The notes below the pieces were generated by a model. The model saw only the letters and a program-made list of their open reading frames with translations. It ran no database searches and was not told the origin of the DNA. Positions 38,710 to 48,356 of a stretch of 64,000 nucleotides of DNA are shown here, piece by piece (position 1 is the first letter of the stretch; every line of letters begins with the position of its first letter). Location of the stretch: the NCBI RefSeq assembly GCF_029910655.1, contig NZ_CP123897.1:1116001-1180000 (forward strand), written 5' to 3'. A program made the translations under genes and the position numbers. Source of the stretch: Methylomonas sp. UP202. GTDB taxonomy: Bacteria; Pseudomonadota; Gammaproteobacteria; Methylococcales; Methylomonadaceae.

Positions 38710-40728
38710 ATGCAGGCACTTTTGGAAAACAGTTCGGATAAATTGTTGTCGGCGATGCCCGACGTCAAGACGTTCGAACGGCAGCTGGCGTCGTTAAACG
38801 ATTGGTGGGGCAAAATCGCGCTGATCGGCAAAATCAATAGCCACAATGTCGCCGCGACGATATTGGACGACATGAATCAAATCCAGGGCAAATTCGGCGA
38901 GCTGCAAAAAAAGCTCACCTACAATCTGCTGCTGGAGAACGTCCAGAAGCTGGTATTGGATAACGCGTCCAAGGCCCAGGTGGCGATCGATTTACTGGTG
39001 CGGAATTTGTTCGAACGGACCGCCGACGTCGGATTTCTGGCGACCGACGACGATATTCGCGCCTTTCTAAGTCTGGCCGCGCCAACCGCCGAACAAACCG
39101 CGTTCATTGAAGACCGGCTGCGCGAATACGTTAAAAAATACAGCGTTTACGACGAAATTCTGGTGTTGGATACCCAGGGGCGGGTCAAGGCGCATCTCGA
39201 TAAGCACAATCCGGTGACGGTGTCGTCGGATCCGCTGATTTCGGAAACCTTGACCGGCGGCGCAGCCTATGTCGAAACCTTCCGATATTCGGATTTACAG
39301 CCGGATCGCCGCCACTCGTTGATCTATTCCTGTCAAATTACCGAAACCAACCAGCGCGATTCCAAACTGCTGGGGGTGTTGTGCCTGTGCTTTAAGTTCG
39401 ACGACGAAATGCGCGGGATTTTCGCCGACCTGCTCGGCGCCGGCGACGACGGTATTCTAGCGGTGCTGGGCGACGACGGCCGCGTGATCGCCAGCAGCGA
39501 CGAATTATTGTTGCCGGTCAATACCTGGTCCAGCGTCGAACGCTCGGTACGCATCGCCCGTTATCACGGCGCCGAGTACATCATCAACACCCGTGCCAGC
39601 AACGGTTATCAGGGCTTTCGCGGTTTGGGCTGGTGCGGACAAATGATGACGGCGCTGAATCAGGCGTTTAGCCGCGATCCAATGGCGGCGGCCAATCAGC
39701 CGGACATCATGGAGCAGGCCAGCAGTTTTCCGCCGGAACTGCGCGACATCCGCAAGGCGTCGGCCGCCATCAACGACGATCTCGGTTTACTGGTATTGAA
39801 CGGCCAGATCGCCTCGGCCCGCAAAAACGCCGCCGAATTCATGCCGGTGTTGGAAGCGATCAAACAAATCGGCACCGATATCGCCAGCATTTTTACCGCC
39901 TCGGTCAACAGCTTGCAGCAAGCCACCGTGATGTCGTCGCATCTAAACAACGCGGGCTTTTTGGCTTCGTTGGCGGTCGACATCATGGACCGCAATCTGT
40001 ACGAGCGCGCCAACGATTGCCGTTGGTGGGCATTGACCTCGGCATTTCGTCGTCACCTGGCCGCCGGCAGCCCCGATGCCGGCCAGCGGCGCGAAATCGC
40101 CGATATTCTGCAATACATCAACGCCTTGTACACGGTTTATACCAATCTCTATGTTTACGACGCTAACGGTGACATTGTCGCGGTGTCCGATCCTAACCAA
40201 CAGGCCTTGGTCGGCGGCCGGGTTGGCGACGATAGCGGAGCGGTCACGGCCCTGAAATGCCCTGACAGCCAAAGCTATCGGGTCTCGCCTTTTGCTCGTT
40301 CGGCGTTGTACGCCCAGAGACCTACCTATATCTACAACGCGGCTATCACCGATTTGGCCGATACGACCCGGGTCGTGGGCGGAATTGGCATTGTTTTCGA
40401 TAGCGAGCCGCAATTCGCGGCGATGTTGAGCGACGTATTGCCGCGCGACGAGCAGGGTAACCCGGTGGCGGGTTGTTTCGCGCTGTTCGCAGATCGGCAA
40501 AAGCGGGTCATCGCGGCGGCTGGCGACTCGGATTTGGGCGCCGGCGAGTTGTTGGATTTGGACGGTGTCTGCTTTCGCTTGCCGGCCGGTCAGCGCGAAT
40601 CCCGAGTGGTGCAATACCGCGAACGAAATTACCTGCTGGGTAGTGCCGTGTCCAAGGGCTACCGGGAATACAAAGTCGCCGACGGCTACGTCAACGACGT
40701 GATCGCCTTCATCTTCATTCCGTTCTGA
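38710..40728 (+). CDS. soluble double-Cache sensor-like protein
   Basis: Predicted 672 residues without signal peptide or membrane helix. It is an internal duplication: ASKAQVAIDLLVRNLFERTADV (about residues 85-105) is echoed by SLAVDIMDRNLYERANDCRWW (about 418-438), and YSVYDEILVLDTQGRVKAHLD (near 145) by YTVYTNLYVYDANGDIVAVSD (near 480). These D-x-x-G turns are typical of Cache/PAS-like ligand-binding domains. Between them is a helical stretch (ELRDIRKASAAINDDLGLLVLNGQIASARK) reminiscent of chemoreceptor coiled coils. No GGDEF, kinase or MCP signalling tip is seen. A cytoplasmic ligand sensor is likely, output unknown. Start chosen at the ATG behind AGGAG. Confidence 0.7.
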   Translation: MQALLENSSDKLLSAMPDVKTFERQLASLNDWWGKIALIGKINSHNVAATILDDMNQIQGKFGELQKKLTYNLLLENVQKLVLDNASKAQVAIDLLVRNLFERTADVGFLATDDDIRAFLSLAAPTAEQTAFIEDRLREYVKKYSVYDEILVLDTQGRVKAHLDKHNPVTVSSDPLISETLTGGAAYVETFRYSDLQPDRRHSLIYSCQITETNQRDSKLLGVLCLCFKFDDEMRGIFADLLGAGDDGILAVLGDDGRVIASSDELLLPVNTWSSVERSVRIARYHGAEYIINTRASNGYQGFRGLGWCGQMMTALNQAFSRDPMAAANQPDIMEQASSFPPELRDIRKASAAINDDLGLLVLNGQIASARKNAAEFMPVLEAIKQIGTDIASIFTASVNSLQQATVMSSHLNNAGFLASLAVDIMDRNLYERANDCRWWALTSAFRRHLAAGSPDAGQRREIADILQYINALYTVYTNLYVYDANGDIVAVSDPNQQALVGGRVGDDSGAVTALKCPDSQSYRVSPFARSALYAQRPTYIYNAAITDLADTTRVVGGIGIVFDSEPQFAAMLSDVLPRDEQGNPVAGCFALFADRQKRVIAAAGDSDLGAGELLDLDGVCFRLPAGQRESRVVQYRERNYLLGSAVSKGYREYKVADGYVNDVIAFIFIPF

Positions 40729-41052
40729 ATCTACCCGAGGCGGCCGATCGCCCTTTCGCCGTTTAACTTTGGGTGTTCGGCTGACTACGGCATGGAAACG
40801 CAGTCTTGAATTCTCGGGGGGATAAGGCTTTGTCTTCCGAGTAGCTTGCATTGCCAATTCCGGCCCTTGCTCCATCCAACTTTTGCACATATTGGCTGTT
40901 TGGAAGCATTACTAATCCAACAGAGTTTTGCTTACTACGGCGATACTTAAAAATTAGGTACGTTCTAATTTTCAAGCTTAGAATGCAAATAGCCGGTATT
41001 TTTCCAGGTTGCATCGAATTCAAACCAAGCGGATCTGTCGGCATTCGCCCAT
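40729..41052. other. 324-bp intergenic stretch, A/T-rich
   Basis: Lies between the stop of the Cache protein and the stop of convergent eutC. It is clearly richer in A/T than both neighbours. Open frames on both strands give peptides without recognisable features. No terminator with a T tract was found. Confidence 0.4.
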
Positions 41053-41829
41053 TTAAAACCAGTCCAAGCTGTTGGCGTCCTTGCTGGTCGGCAACCAGTC
41101 GCTCGGCATGTCGTCTTTCAAGGCCACGCCGGAAAGTCCGCGCCGGAGCGCTTGCGCGCTCAGATAAGCCAGTTTGATCGCGGCGGCTTCGTAAGCCAGG
41201 CCTTGCGGAGGGCGGATGTTGGATAGGCAGTTGCGGTCGGCGTCGGTATTGCCGAGGCGCGGCGCGTGGGTCAGGTAAATGCCCAAGCTGTCGGCGGCGC
41301 TTAAGCCGGGGCGTTCGCCGACGATGATGACGGCGAGTTTGGCTTGCAGCAGTTCGCCGATTTCGTCGGCGACGGCGACGCGGGCTTCCGGCACCAGACA
41401 AATCGGAGCCAGGGTCAGGCCGTAAACGCGGTAAGCGGCCGTCACCGCTTGCAATAGGTTGAAAGCGTGGCGTTCGACCGCAGTCGAAGACAGACCGTTG
41501 CTGAAGATCAGCGCGACGTCGGAGCCGGTCGGGTTCAGCGCCGTCAGTTGGGCGCGGCTGTCTTCGGTCAGGCGCCGGCCCAAGTCCGGTCGGCGCAAAT
41601 ATTGAGCGCGATCCGCAATCGGCGTGTTCAGTACCAAAACCGGCCAGCCGGCATCGGAGACTGCATCGGCACAGGCGCGAACCGCCCACGGTTGATGCAC
41701 CGCGTCCCGAGCCGCGGCGTGAGCAGCGTTGAATTCCAGTTGCGCCGAGGCCGGCAGCGCGCAGCCGGCCCGGCCCAGCGCGATGCGAGCTTCAGTGTAA
41801 CGGCGCAGTTCCAGCCAGGGATCGCTCAT
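41053..41829 (-). CDS. eutC: ethanolamine ammonia-lyase small subunit
   Basis: EutC, with EutB, forms the adenosylcobalamin-dependent lyase that splits ethanolamine into acetaldehyde and ammonia. Family signs are TEARIALGRAGCALPASAQLEFNAAHAAARDAVH, RPDLGRRL, DVALIFSNGLSSTAVERHA, VIIVGERPGLSAADSLGIYLTHAP and the C-terminal NIRPPQGLAYEAAA with NCLSNIRP. The length, 258 residues, fits. Its ATG overlaps the eutB stop (ATGA). No reactivase (EutA) or microcompartment genes are nearby. Confidence 0.95.
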   Translation of the reverse strand: MSDPWLELRRYTEARIALGRAGCALPASAQLEFNAAHAAARDAVHQPWAVRACADAVSDAGWPVLVLNTPIADRAQYLRRPDLGRRLTEDSRAQLTALNPTGSDVALIFSNGLSSTAVERHAFNLLQAVTAAYRVYGLTLAPICLVPEARVAVADEIGELLQAKLAVIIVGERPGLSAADSLGIYLTHAPRLGNTDADRNCLSNIRPPQGLAYEAAAIKLAYLSAQALRRGLSGVALKDDMPSDWLPTSKDANSLDWF

Positions 41830-43205
41830 GCGGTCAGTTCGCCGCGAAATTGGCCGAGCAGCCGGGACGCGTCGCGGCGGTCGGTTAGGCGGTTATTGTC
41901 GAAGATGCCCAGGCTTTCCAACCAGGCTTCGAATTCCGGTGCGGGGCGCAGGCCCAGCGCTTCGCGCAGATACAGCGCGTCGTGGAACGAGGTGCTTTGG
42001 TAGGCCAGCATCACGTCGTCGGCGCCGGGTACGCCCATCACGAAATGGCAGCCGGCGACGCCGAGCAAGGTCAGCAAGGTATCCATGTCGTCCTGGTCCG
42101 CCTCGGCATGATTGGTGTAGCAAATGTCGCATCCCATCGGCAGGCCGAGCAGTTTGCCGCAAAAATGGTCTTCCAGACCGGCGCGGATAATCTGTTTGCC
42201 GTCGTACAGGTATTCCGGGCCGATGAAGCCGACCACCGAATTGACCAGCAGCGGATCGAACTCGCGGGCGACCGCGTAGGCGCGGGCTTCGCAGGTTTGC
42301 GCATCTACGCCGTGATGGGCGCCGGCGGACAATGCGCTGCCCTGGCCGGTCTCGAAGTACATCACTTGATGGCCGACGCTGCCGCGCCGTTGCTCGTCGG
42401 CCATCGCCTTGGCTTCGCGCAACAGAGCTAAATCCACGCCGAAGCTGCGGTTGGCGGCCTCGGTGCCGGCGATCGATTGAAACACCAGATCGACCGGCGC
42501 GCCGCGCCGCATTAGCTCCATCGTGGTGGTGACGTGGGCCAACACGCAGGCCTGGGTCGGGATCGCGTAACGCTGGATGATGCCGTCGAGCATTTCCAGC
42601 AAGGCGCGGACGTTGTCCAGGCTGTCGGTGGCCGGGTTGATGCCGATCACCGCGTCGCCGCTGCCGTACAGCAAGCCGTCGAGAATGCTGGCGGCGATGC
42701 CGCGCGTGTCGTCGGTGGGGTGGTTCGGCTGCAGCCGGGTGGATAGCCGCCCCGGCAGTCCCAAGGTATTACGAAATCGGCTGACCACCCGGCAGCGGCG
42801 GGCGACCGCGATCAGATCCTGATTGCGCATGATTTTGCTGACCGCGGTGACCATTTCCGGCGTCAATCCGGGCGCCAGCGCTGTCAAGTCGGTTTGACCG
42901 GTCAGCAGCCAATCGCGGAATTCGCCGACCGACAAACCGGCGACCGGCGCAAATGCGCGCTGGTCGTGGCGATCCAGGATCAGGCGCGATACTTCGTCGT
43001 ATTCCGGGTCGATCAGAGGCTCTTCTAAGAAGCGTTGCAGCGGGACCTCGGCCAGACAACGCTGGGCGGCGGCCCGTTCGATCTCGGAATCGGCGGCCAA
43101 TCCGGCCAGTTCGTCGGCTGCTCGGCGTGGCGATGCCTTTGCCATCAACACCCGCAGATTCGCAAATTGAAAGAAGCGGCCGTTAACGGCGGTCGAGTAG
43201 GGCAT
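41826..43205 (-). CDS. eutB: ethanolamine ammonia-lyase large subunit
   Basis: Catalytic TIM-barrel subunit of the B12-dependent lyase. Motifs include QPNHPTDDTRGIAA, LYGSGDAVIGINPATDS, IPTQACVLAHVTT, FETGQGSALSAGAHHGVDAQT, VVGFIGPEYLYDGKQIIRAGLEDHFCGKL and CDICYTNHAEADQDD. The ATG at 43205 gives 459 residues and an N-terminus (MPYSTAVNGRFFQFANLRVLMAKAS) matching E. coli EutB; the frame runs 61 codons further upstream through a palindromic repeat, which is not coding. The ammonia released could serve as a nitrogen source, and the nearby sigma-54 promoter hints at a nitrogen theme. Confidence 0.95.
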   Translation of the reverse strand: MPYSTAVNGRFFQFANLRVLMAKASPRRAADELAGLAADSEIERAAAQRCLAEVPLQRFLEEPLIDPEYDEVSRLILDRHDQRAFAPVAGLSVGEFRDWLLTGQTDLTALAPGLTPEMVTAVSKIMRNQDLIAVARRCRVVSRFRNTLGLPGRLSTRLQPNHPTDDTRGIAASILDGLLYGSGDAVIGINPATDSLDNVRALLEMLDGIIQRYAIPTQACVLAHVTTTMELMRRGAPVDLVFQSIAGTEAANRSFGVDLALLREAKAMADEQRRGSVGHQVMYFETGQGSALSAGAHHGVDAQTCEARAYAVAREFDPLLVNSVVGFIGPEYLYDGKQIIRAGLEDHFCGKLLGLPMGCDICYTNHAEADQDDMDTLLTLLGVAGCHFVMGVPGADDVMLAYQSTSFHDALYLREALGLRPAPEFEAWLESLGIFDNNRLTDRRDASRLLGQFRGELTA

Positions 43206-43329
43206 TCCGCGAGCGAAAATTGATTGACGATTGGACCGCGAGCATAAGCCGGTTTTATGACCGATTCGTGACACTGGCGAGCGGATGCTTGTCGCAAACT
43301 GGGGTATCTCAAAAAGATCCGTTGTCACA

Positions 43330-43381
43330 TGTTTTGGGCCGTCCATGTTTCGACTTTGCTCAACACGAATGGCCCAAAACA
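43330..43381. repeat. palindromic REP-like element
   Basis: TGTTTTGGGCC (43330-43340) and GGCCCAAAACA (43371-43381) are perfect inverted 11-mers around a middle containing CATGTTTCGACTTTGCTCAACACG, a core close to dispersed intergenic palindromes of many proteobacteria. It stands about 125 bp upstream of eutB. Confidence 0.65.
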
Positions 43382-43423
43382 CACTCACTTACCCGGTGAA
43401 TAAAAATCCAGCTTCCACTTCAG

Positions 43424-43556
43424 AGGGTGTCGTAAAAGTCGAAACAGAACCCTCTCCTCGCGGGAGAGGGCAGGGTGAGGGGGATAAAATCAATGCCTTA
43501 CCTTGATATTTCCCCTCACCCCAACCCCGCAAGGAGAGGGGCTTTTACGACACCCT
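43424..43556. repeat. 133-bp MITE-like element with 15-bp terminal inverted repeats
   Basis: AGGGTGTCGTAAAAG (43424-43438) is the exact reverse complement of CTTTTACGACACCCT (43542-43556). Inside, CCCTCTCC...GGGAGAGGG folds on itself, and AGGGTGAGGGG is matched by CCCCTCACCC on the other side, so the whole unit can form a nested hairpin. No coding capacity. Looks like a non-autonomous mobile repeat sitting just past the ubiB stop. Confidence 0.75.
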
Positions 43557-43588
43557 GGGAGTTACGCGGTGTCGGGCGCGGATTGCGG

Positions 43589-45157
43589 TCAGTAGTTGAG
43601 ACCGGGCAATTGGAGGATCAGCGCGGCGCTGATCATCGCGGCGGCGGTCAAAATGGCCCAGAGCGAACGGCGATTGTTGGATTTGAGCTGTTTGCGCAGC
43701 AATACCATTTCGCGCTGGTGGTGCTGGATTTGTTGCTGCATCTGGGCGGTGCTCTGCAATGCGTGCAACACCAGGGCCGGGATTTCCGGCAGTTGCTCGG
43801 TGATTTCCGGGAGTTTGCCCAGCAGTTCCTTGAGCTTGGCGGCGGGCCCCATCCGTTCCTTGAACCAATTCTCCAGGAAGGGTTTCGCGGTTTGCCACAG
43901 GTCCAGCTCCGGGTAGAGCTGCCGGCCCAGGCCTTCGATGTTCAGCAAGGTTTTTTGCAGCAGTACCAATTGCGGTTGGACCACCATATCGAAGCGGCGG
44001 GCGGTCTGGAACAGTCTGAGCAATAACAGGCCGAAGGAAATGTCTTTCAACGGCTTTTCGAAGATGGGTTCGCAGACGGCGCGGATGGCTGCCTCGAATT
44101 CCTCGACCCGAGTCGTGCTCGGCACCCAGCCCGACTCGATGTGCATTTGCGCGACCCGCCGGTAATCGTGGTTGAAAAAGGCCAGGAAATTCTCGGCCAG
44201 ATAACGCTGATCGGAATCCGACAGGCTGCCGACGATGCCGAAATCGACCGCCAGGTATTTGTCCGGCAGTTGCACGAAAATATTGCCGGGGTGCATGTCG
44301 GCGTGGAAGAAGTTGTCGCGGAATACTTGGGTAAAGAATATTTCCACGCCCCGTTCCGCCAGTTTCTTGAAATCGGCTTGGCCTTCGCGCAAGGCGTCGA
44401 TGTCGCCGACCGGAATACCGTAGATGCGTTCCATCACCAGAACTTTGCGGCGGGTCAGCGGCCAGTGGATTTCCGGAATGTAGAGCATTTCGGAGTTTTT
44501 GAAATTGCTGCGGATCGCGCTGGCGTTGGCGGCTTCGCGGACCAGGTCCAGTTCGTCGAGTATGGTTTTCTCGAACTCGGCGACGATTTCGACGGCGCGC
44601 AGGCGGCGGGCATCCGGCCAGAAGCGCTCGGCCAGTTTGGCGAATTCGAACAGCAGCGCGACGTCCGAGTGAATCTTGCCGGCGATGTCCGGACGCAACA
44701 CCTTGACGATGACTTGCTCGCCGCTGTGCAATTGCGCGGTATGCACTTGGGCGACCGAGGCCGAGGCCAGCGGCGTCGGATTGAATTCGGCGAAGGCTTC
44801 GCCCAGGGTTTGGCCGAGTTGCTGCTCGATGATTTTCCGGGCCGTTTCGGCCGGAAAGGGCGGCACCTTATCCTGTAGCTTGACCAGCTCCTCGGCGATG
44901 TCTTCCGGCAGCAAGTCCTTGCGGGTGGACAGGGTTTGGCCGAATTTGACGTAGATCGGCCCCAGGTCTTCCAGGGTTTTGCGGATGCGGACGCCGCGCG
45001 GCAGCGTGGTGCGGCCCAGCCAGTAGTTGGGCGAGCAATAGGCCAGAAAGCGGATGGCCCGGAACAAGCGGGTTTTCAGCACGATTTCGTCCAGACCGTG
45101 GAACATCATCACCCAATTGATATGAATCAGGCGCATCAAGGTTTTGGGACGAATCAC
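43589..45157 (-). CDS. ubiB: UbiB, atypical kinase of ubiquinone biosynthesis
   Basis: UbiB is an ADCK/ABC1-type ATPase needed for ubiquinone synthesis, anchored in the inner membrane. The ABC1 signature [19 protein letters not shown] (KxGQ motif, around residue 68), the Ala-rich loop [25 protein letters not shown], and the catalytic [12 protein letters not shown] plus VDFGIVG are present; two hydrophobic helices end the protein ([17 protein letters not shown]). The GTG start at 45157 has AAGGA upstream and gives 522 residues. Last gene of the hslV-hslU-DUF971-ubiE-ubiJ-ubiB series. Confidence 0.95.
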   Translation of the reverse strand: MIRPKTLMRLIHINWVMMFHGLDEIVLKTRLFRAIRFLAYCSPNYWLGRTTLPRGVRIRKTLEDLGPIYVKFGQTLSTRKDLLPEDIAEELVKLQDKVPPFPAETARKIIEQQLGQTLGEAFAEFNPTPLASASVAQVHTAQLHSGEQVIVKVLRPDIAGKIHSDVALLFEFAKLAERFWPDARRLRAVEIVAEFEKTILDELDLVREAANASAIRSNFKNSEMLYIPEIHWPLTRRKVLVMERIYGIPVGDIDALREGQADFKKLAERGVEIFFTQVFRDNFFHADMHPGNIFVQLPDKYLAVDFGIVGSLSDSDQRYLAENFLAFFNHDYRRVAQMHIESGWVPSTTRVEEFEAAIRAVCEPIFEKPLKDISFGLLLLRLFQTARRFDMVVQPQLVLLQKTLLNIEGLGRQLYPELDLWQTAKPFLENWFKERMGPAAKLKELLGKLPEITEQLPEIPALVLHALQSTAQMQQQIQHHQREMVLLRKQLKSNNRRSLWAILTAAAMISAALILQLPGLNY

Positions 45158-45168
45158 AAGCAGTCCTT

Positions 45169-45813
45169 TTAACGGGGTTCGGTGGGTGGAGTGAGGGCGG
45201 CGGCCAGCCGGTCGAGGCGAGCGGTCAGTCTATCGGCATCCAACCGGAGTTGGTCGATCCGTTGAAAGACTTGCTCGGCTTCCGGTTTGGCGGGCAGTTC
45301 GCGGGTTTCTTCCTGGAGAAATTCCTCCAGATTGAGTTTAAACGTGGTCAGGCCATGCCGCGACCAGGCGCGGCCGCCGCGCACCCAGCCGGCCAGGCGG
45401 TGGGCTAGGTCGGCGCCGGCGTAGCGGGCCAACTTGGCTTCCCAGGCGATGTCCAGTTTTTCGAACAAGCGCTGCAGCTTGCGGGCCAGTTGGGTATCGC
45501 CGGCCAGTGTGACGTCGCCGCGAAACAGCGAGCGCATCGGCGTGGCGCTCAAGCCCATCAGGCCCAGAGTGGCCAGCGAGCCGCTCAAACTGGCATCGGG
45601 TTCGCCGGCGTAACTCTCCAGAATCTGGATGCGCCGGGTGCCGGGACACAGGAACAGTTCGGCGCCGAAGGGCTGAATGCGCAACGCGATGACCTTGCCG
45701 GCCATCGGCGCCAGATAGTCTTCGAGGTGGTCGTCCAGCACCAGATACTGGTTCAACGCGGTTTCCAGCGCGGCTACCAGCAGGGGTTTGACTTGCAGAA
45801 AATCGTTCGCCAT
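45169..45813 (-). CDS. ubiJ: ubiquinone biosynthesis accessory factor UbiJ (SCP2 domain)
   Basis: UbiJ is a lipid-binding SCP2-domain protein that assembles the Ubi enzymes in the cytosol. The sequence has [72 protein letters not shown] and a C-terminal coiled coil, the usual UbiJ layout between ubiE and ubiB. Start at the ATG at 45813 ([10 protein letters not shown], 214 residues) by alignment; a TTG 33 bp upstream is in frame. It ends 11 bp ahead of ubiB. Confidence 0.88.
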   Translation of the reverse strand: MANDFLQVKPLLVAALETALNQYLVLDDHLEDYLAPMAGKVIALRIQPFGAELFLCPGTRRIQILESYAGEPDASLSGSLATLGLMGLSATPMRSLFRGDVTLAGDTQLARKLQRLFEKLDIAWEAKLARYAGADLAHRLAGWVRGGRAWSRHGLTTFKLNLEEFLQEETRELPAKPEAEQVFQRIDQLRLDADRLTARLDRLAAALTPPTEPR

Positions 45814-45885
45814 TAGCCGTTCGTCGATCGGAGCTGTTGCGGACAATCGCGCGCTACCATCCGGGGTCGATGGAAGCCGCGGCGC

Positions 45886-46635
45886 TTAAAACTTGTAGCC
45901 CCGGTGCACCGCGACGATACCCTGGGTCATATTGAAATATTCGCAGCGCTCCAGACCGGCGTTTTCCATCATTTGTTTTAGTTCGTCCTGCTTCGGGTGC
46001 ATCCGGATGGATTCGGCCAGATAGCGGTAGCTTTCCTCGTCCTTGGCGACGACCGCGCCGATCTTGGGCAGCAGATTGAACGAATAAAAGTCGTAAACCT
46101 TTTCGGTAATCGGATCGGTCGGATGGGAAAATTCCAGTACGATGACCCGGCCGCCCGGTTTCAAGACTCGGTACATCGAACGCAGCGCGGCGTCCTTGTC
46201 GGTGACGTTGCGCAAGCCGAAACCTATCGTCACGCAATCGAAGGTATTGTCGGCGAACGGCAGGCATTCGGCGTTGACCTGGGCGTAACGGATATTGCCG
46301 GCCAGACCTTTGTTGACCAGGCGTTCGCGACCGTTGCGCAGCATCTCGGAGTTGATGTCGGCCAATACCACTTGGCCCTTGGCGCCGACCCGTTTCTCGT
46401 ACAGCATCGTCAAATCGCCGGTGCCGCCGGCCAGATCCAGTATTTTATCGCCTTCGCGCACATTGGCCAGTTGTACCGCGACCCGCTTCCAGATCCGGTG
46501 AATGCCGAACGACATCAGATCGTTCATCAGATCGTAGTTGTTGGCGACCGAATCGAACACGCCGCGCACCATCGCGACTTTTTCCGAGACCGGTACTTGT
46601 TTGAAGCCGAAATGGGTAGTGTTGTCGTTAGTCAT
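45886..46635 (-). CDS. ubiE: ubiquinone/menaquinone C-methyltransferase
   Basis: SAM-dependent methyltransferase acting on the benzoquinol (and menaquinol) ring. Signatures: [25 protein letters not shown], the SAM motif [13 protein letters not shown] (residues 65-77), [42 protein letters not shown] and [14 protein letters not shown]. It has 249 residues, ending in GYKF as usual. Co-transcribed with ubiJ and ubiB; the DUF971 gene ends 8 bp upstream of its start. Confidence 0.97.
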   Translation of the reverse strand: MTNDNTTHFGFKQVPVSEKVAMVRGVFDSVANNYDLMNDLMSFGIHRIWKRVAVQLANVREGDKILDLAGGTGDLTMLYEKRVGAKGQVVLADINSEMLRNGRERLVNKGLAGNIRYAQVNAECLPFADNTFDCVTIGFGLRNVTDKDAALRSMYRVLKPGGRVIVLEFSHPTDPITEKVYDFYSFNLLPKIGAVVAKDEESYRYLAESIRMHPKQDELKQMMENAGLERCEYFNMTQGIVAVHRGYKF

Positions 46636-46643
46636 GGTGGCGT

Positions 46644-47033
46644 TTAATGAGTAATGGGCGAGCGGCGGCTAATGCCGGCGGCTTGGAGTTCTTCGAGATA
46701 TTGCGACCAGAGCAGCGGAAAGTCCGAACCCAGTTTGTACAACAAGTCCCAACTGTAAATGCCGGTATCGTGGCCGTCGCTGAATACCAGTTTGACCGCG
46801 TAATTGCCGACCGGCAGGATGTCGGTGATGGCAACGTCCTCCTTGCCTGTTTGCAGGGTTTCCTGGCCGGGGCCGTGACCGACCGCTTCGGCCGACTGGG
46901 TGTAGACGCGCAGGTATTCGGCCGGCATTTCGAAGATGCTGCCGTCGTCGAAATGGATTTCCAGTATACCCGACACCTGGTGCAGCTTGATTTCGGTCGG
47001 GACGTGGTGGCAGGGCGGAATTTCGATACGCAT
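46644..47033 (-). CDS. DUF971 (gamma-butyrobetaine hydroxylase-like N-terminal) protein
   Basis: Predicted 129 residues with the DUF971 pattern: [82 protein letters not shown]. This small domain is known as the N-terminal part of gamma-butyrobetaine hydroxylase and as a stand-alone protein, often between hslU and ubiE as here; a role in iron-sulfur or metal handling has been suggested for such domains, without proof for this one. It lies 3 bp after hslU. Confidence 0.88.
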   Translation of the reverse strand: MRIEIPPCHHVPTEIKLHQVSGILEIHFDDGSIFEMPAEYLRVYTQSAEAVGHGPGQETLQTGKEDVAITDILPVGNYAVKLVFSDGHDTGIYSWDLLYKLGSDFPLLWSQYLEELQAAGISRRSPITH

Positions 47034-47036
47034 GGC

Positions 47037-48356
47037 TTATAAGATGTAGCGGCTGAGGTCTTCGTCGTCGGCCAGTTCCAGCAAATGGGCGTTGACGTAG
47101 GCGGCGTCGATGGTCACGGTTTTTTCCGGCAGGTCCGGGGCGTTGAAGGACACGTCCTCCAGCAGTTTCTCCAAGATCGTGTGCAAGCGGCGGGCGCCGA
47201 TGTTCTCGGTTTTTTCGTTGACCTGCCAGCCCAGCTCGGCGATGCGGCGGATGCCGTCGGCGGTAAATTGCACGTCCACGCCTTCGGTTTTGAGCAGCGC
47301 CTGATATTGCTCGGTCAGCGAGGCGTTGGGCTCGGTCAGGATGCGGACGAAGTCTTCGGCGCTAAGCGCGCTCAGTTCGACCCGGATCGGAAAACGGCCT
47401 TGCAACTCCGGAATCAGGTCTGACGGTTTGGTCAAATGAAAGGCTCCGGATGCGATGAACAGCACGTGGTCGGTCTTGATCATGCCGTATTTGGTGCTGA
47501 CCGTGCTGCCTTCGACCAGCGGCAGCAAGTCGCGCTGCACGCCTTCGCGGGAGACTTCGCCGCCGCCGATTTCGCCGCGTTTGCAAATCTTGTCGATCTC
47601 GTCCAGGAACACGATGCCGTTTTGCTCGACGGCTTGTAGCGCCGTTTGCTTGATGTCTTCCTCGTTGACCAGTTTGCCGGCTTCTTCTTCCTGTAGCAGT
47701 TTCAGCGCGTCCTTGATTTTCAATTTGCGGGTCTTGGTGCGGCCGCTGTTCAGGTTTTGAAACATGCCCTGTAACTGATTGGTCATTTCTTCCATACCCG
47801 GCGGCGCCATGATCTCGACACCCACCGACGGCGCCGCGACATCGACTTGAATTTCCTTGTCGTCGAGATCGCCTTCGCGCAGTTTTTTACGCATTTTCTG
47901 GCGGGTGGATTCCTCGGTTTCCGACAGCATGCCGCCCTCGGCGCGCGGCAGCAGAATGTCCAGCACCTTGTCTTCGGCGGCGTCGGCGGCGCGGTTTTGC
48001 ACTTTTTCCATTGCCGCGACGCGAGTCATTTTGACGGCGGTGTCCACCAGATCGCGGATGATGGATTCCACGTCGCGGCCGACGTAACCGACCTCGGTAA
48101 ACTTGGTGGCTTCTATTTTAATGAAGGGGGCGTTGGCCAAGCGGGCCAGGCGGCGGGCGATTTCGGTCTTGCCGACGCCAGTGGGGCCTATCATCAGAAT
48201 GTTCTTCGGAGTGATTTCCTCGCGCATGCCGGCGTCTACCTGGCCGCGGCGCCAGCGGTTGCGTAGCGCGATAGCGACCGAGCGCTTGGCGTCGGCCTGG
48301 CCGACGATGTGCTTGTCCAGTTCGCTGACGATTTCTCTTGGGGTCATTTGACTCAT
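47037..48356 (-). CDS. hslU: ATP-dependent protease ATPase subunit HslU
   Basis: AAA+ unfoldase that feeds substrates to the HslV peptidase. Walker A is [15 protein letters not shown] (residues 59-73), the pore loop is in [13 protein letters not shown], the I domain lies at about 110-235, Walker B is [11 protein letters not shown], and the C-terminus ends EDLSRYIL, the tail that inserts into HslV. At 439 residues the length is normal. The ATG overlaps the hslV stop (ATGA). Confidence 0.97.
   Translation of the reverse strand: MSQMTPREIVSELDKHIVGQADAKRSVAIALRNRWRRGQVDAGMREEITPKNILMIGPTGVGKTEIARRLARLANAPFIKIEATKFTEVGYVGRDVESIIRDLVDTAVKMTRVAAMEKVQNRAADAAEDKVLDILLPRAEGGMLSETEESTRQKMRKKLREGDLDDKEIQVDVAAPSVGVEIMAPPGMEEMTNQLQGMFQNLNSGRTKTRKLKIKDALKLLQEEEAGKLVNEEDIKQTALQAVEQNGIVFLDEIDKICKRGEIGGGEVSREGVQRDLLPLVEGSTVSTKYGMIKTDHVLFIASGAFHLTKPSDLIPELQGRFPIRVELSALSAEDFVRILTEPNASLTEQYQALLKTEGVDVQFTADGIRRIAELGWQVNEKTENIGARRLHTILEKLLEDVSFNAPDLPEKTVTIDAAYVNAHLLELADDEDLSRYIL

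Noticed and set aside
38331-38873. Minus-strand frame of 180 codons overlapping the start of the Cache protein
   Set aside because: No ribosome site and no recognisable sequence; opposite a better-supported gene.
40763-41689. Minus-strand frame whose end contains TDPLGLN, recalling Rhs-type tails
   Set aside because: No Rhs core or repeats; most of it overlaps eutC in another phase, so the short match is chance.
43206-43388. N-terminal extension of eutB by 61 codons
   Set aside because: The extension runs through the 43330-43381 palindrome and lacks homology; EutB aligns from the ATG at 43205.
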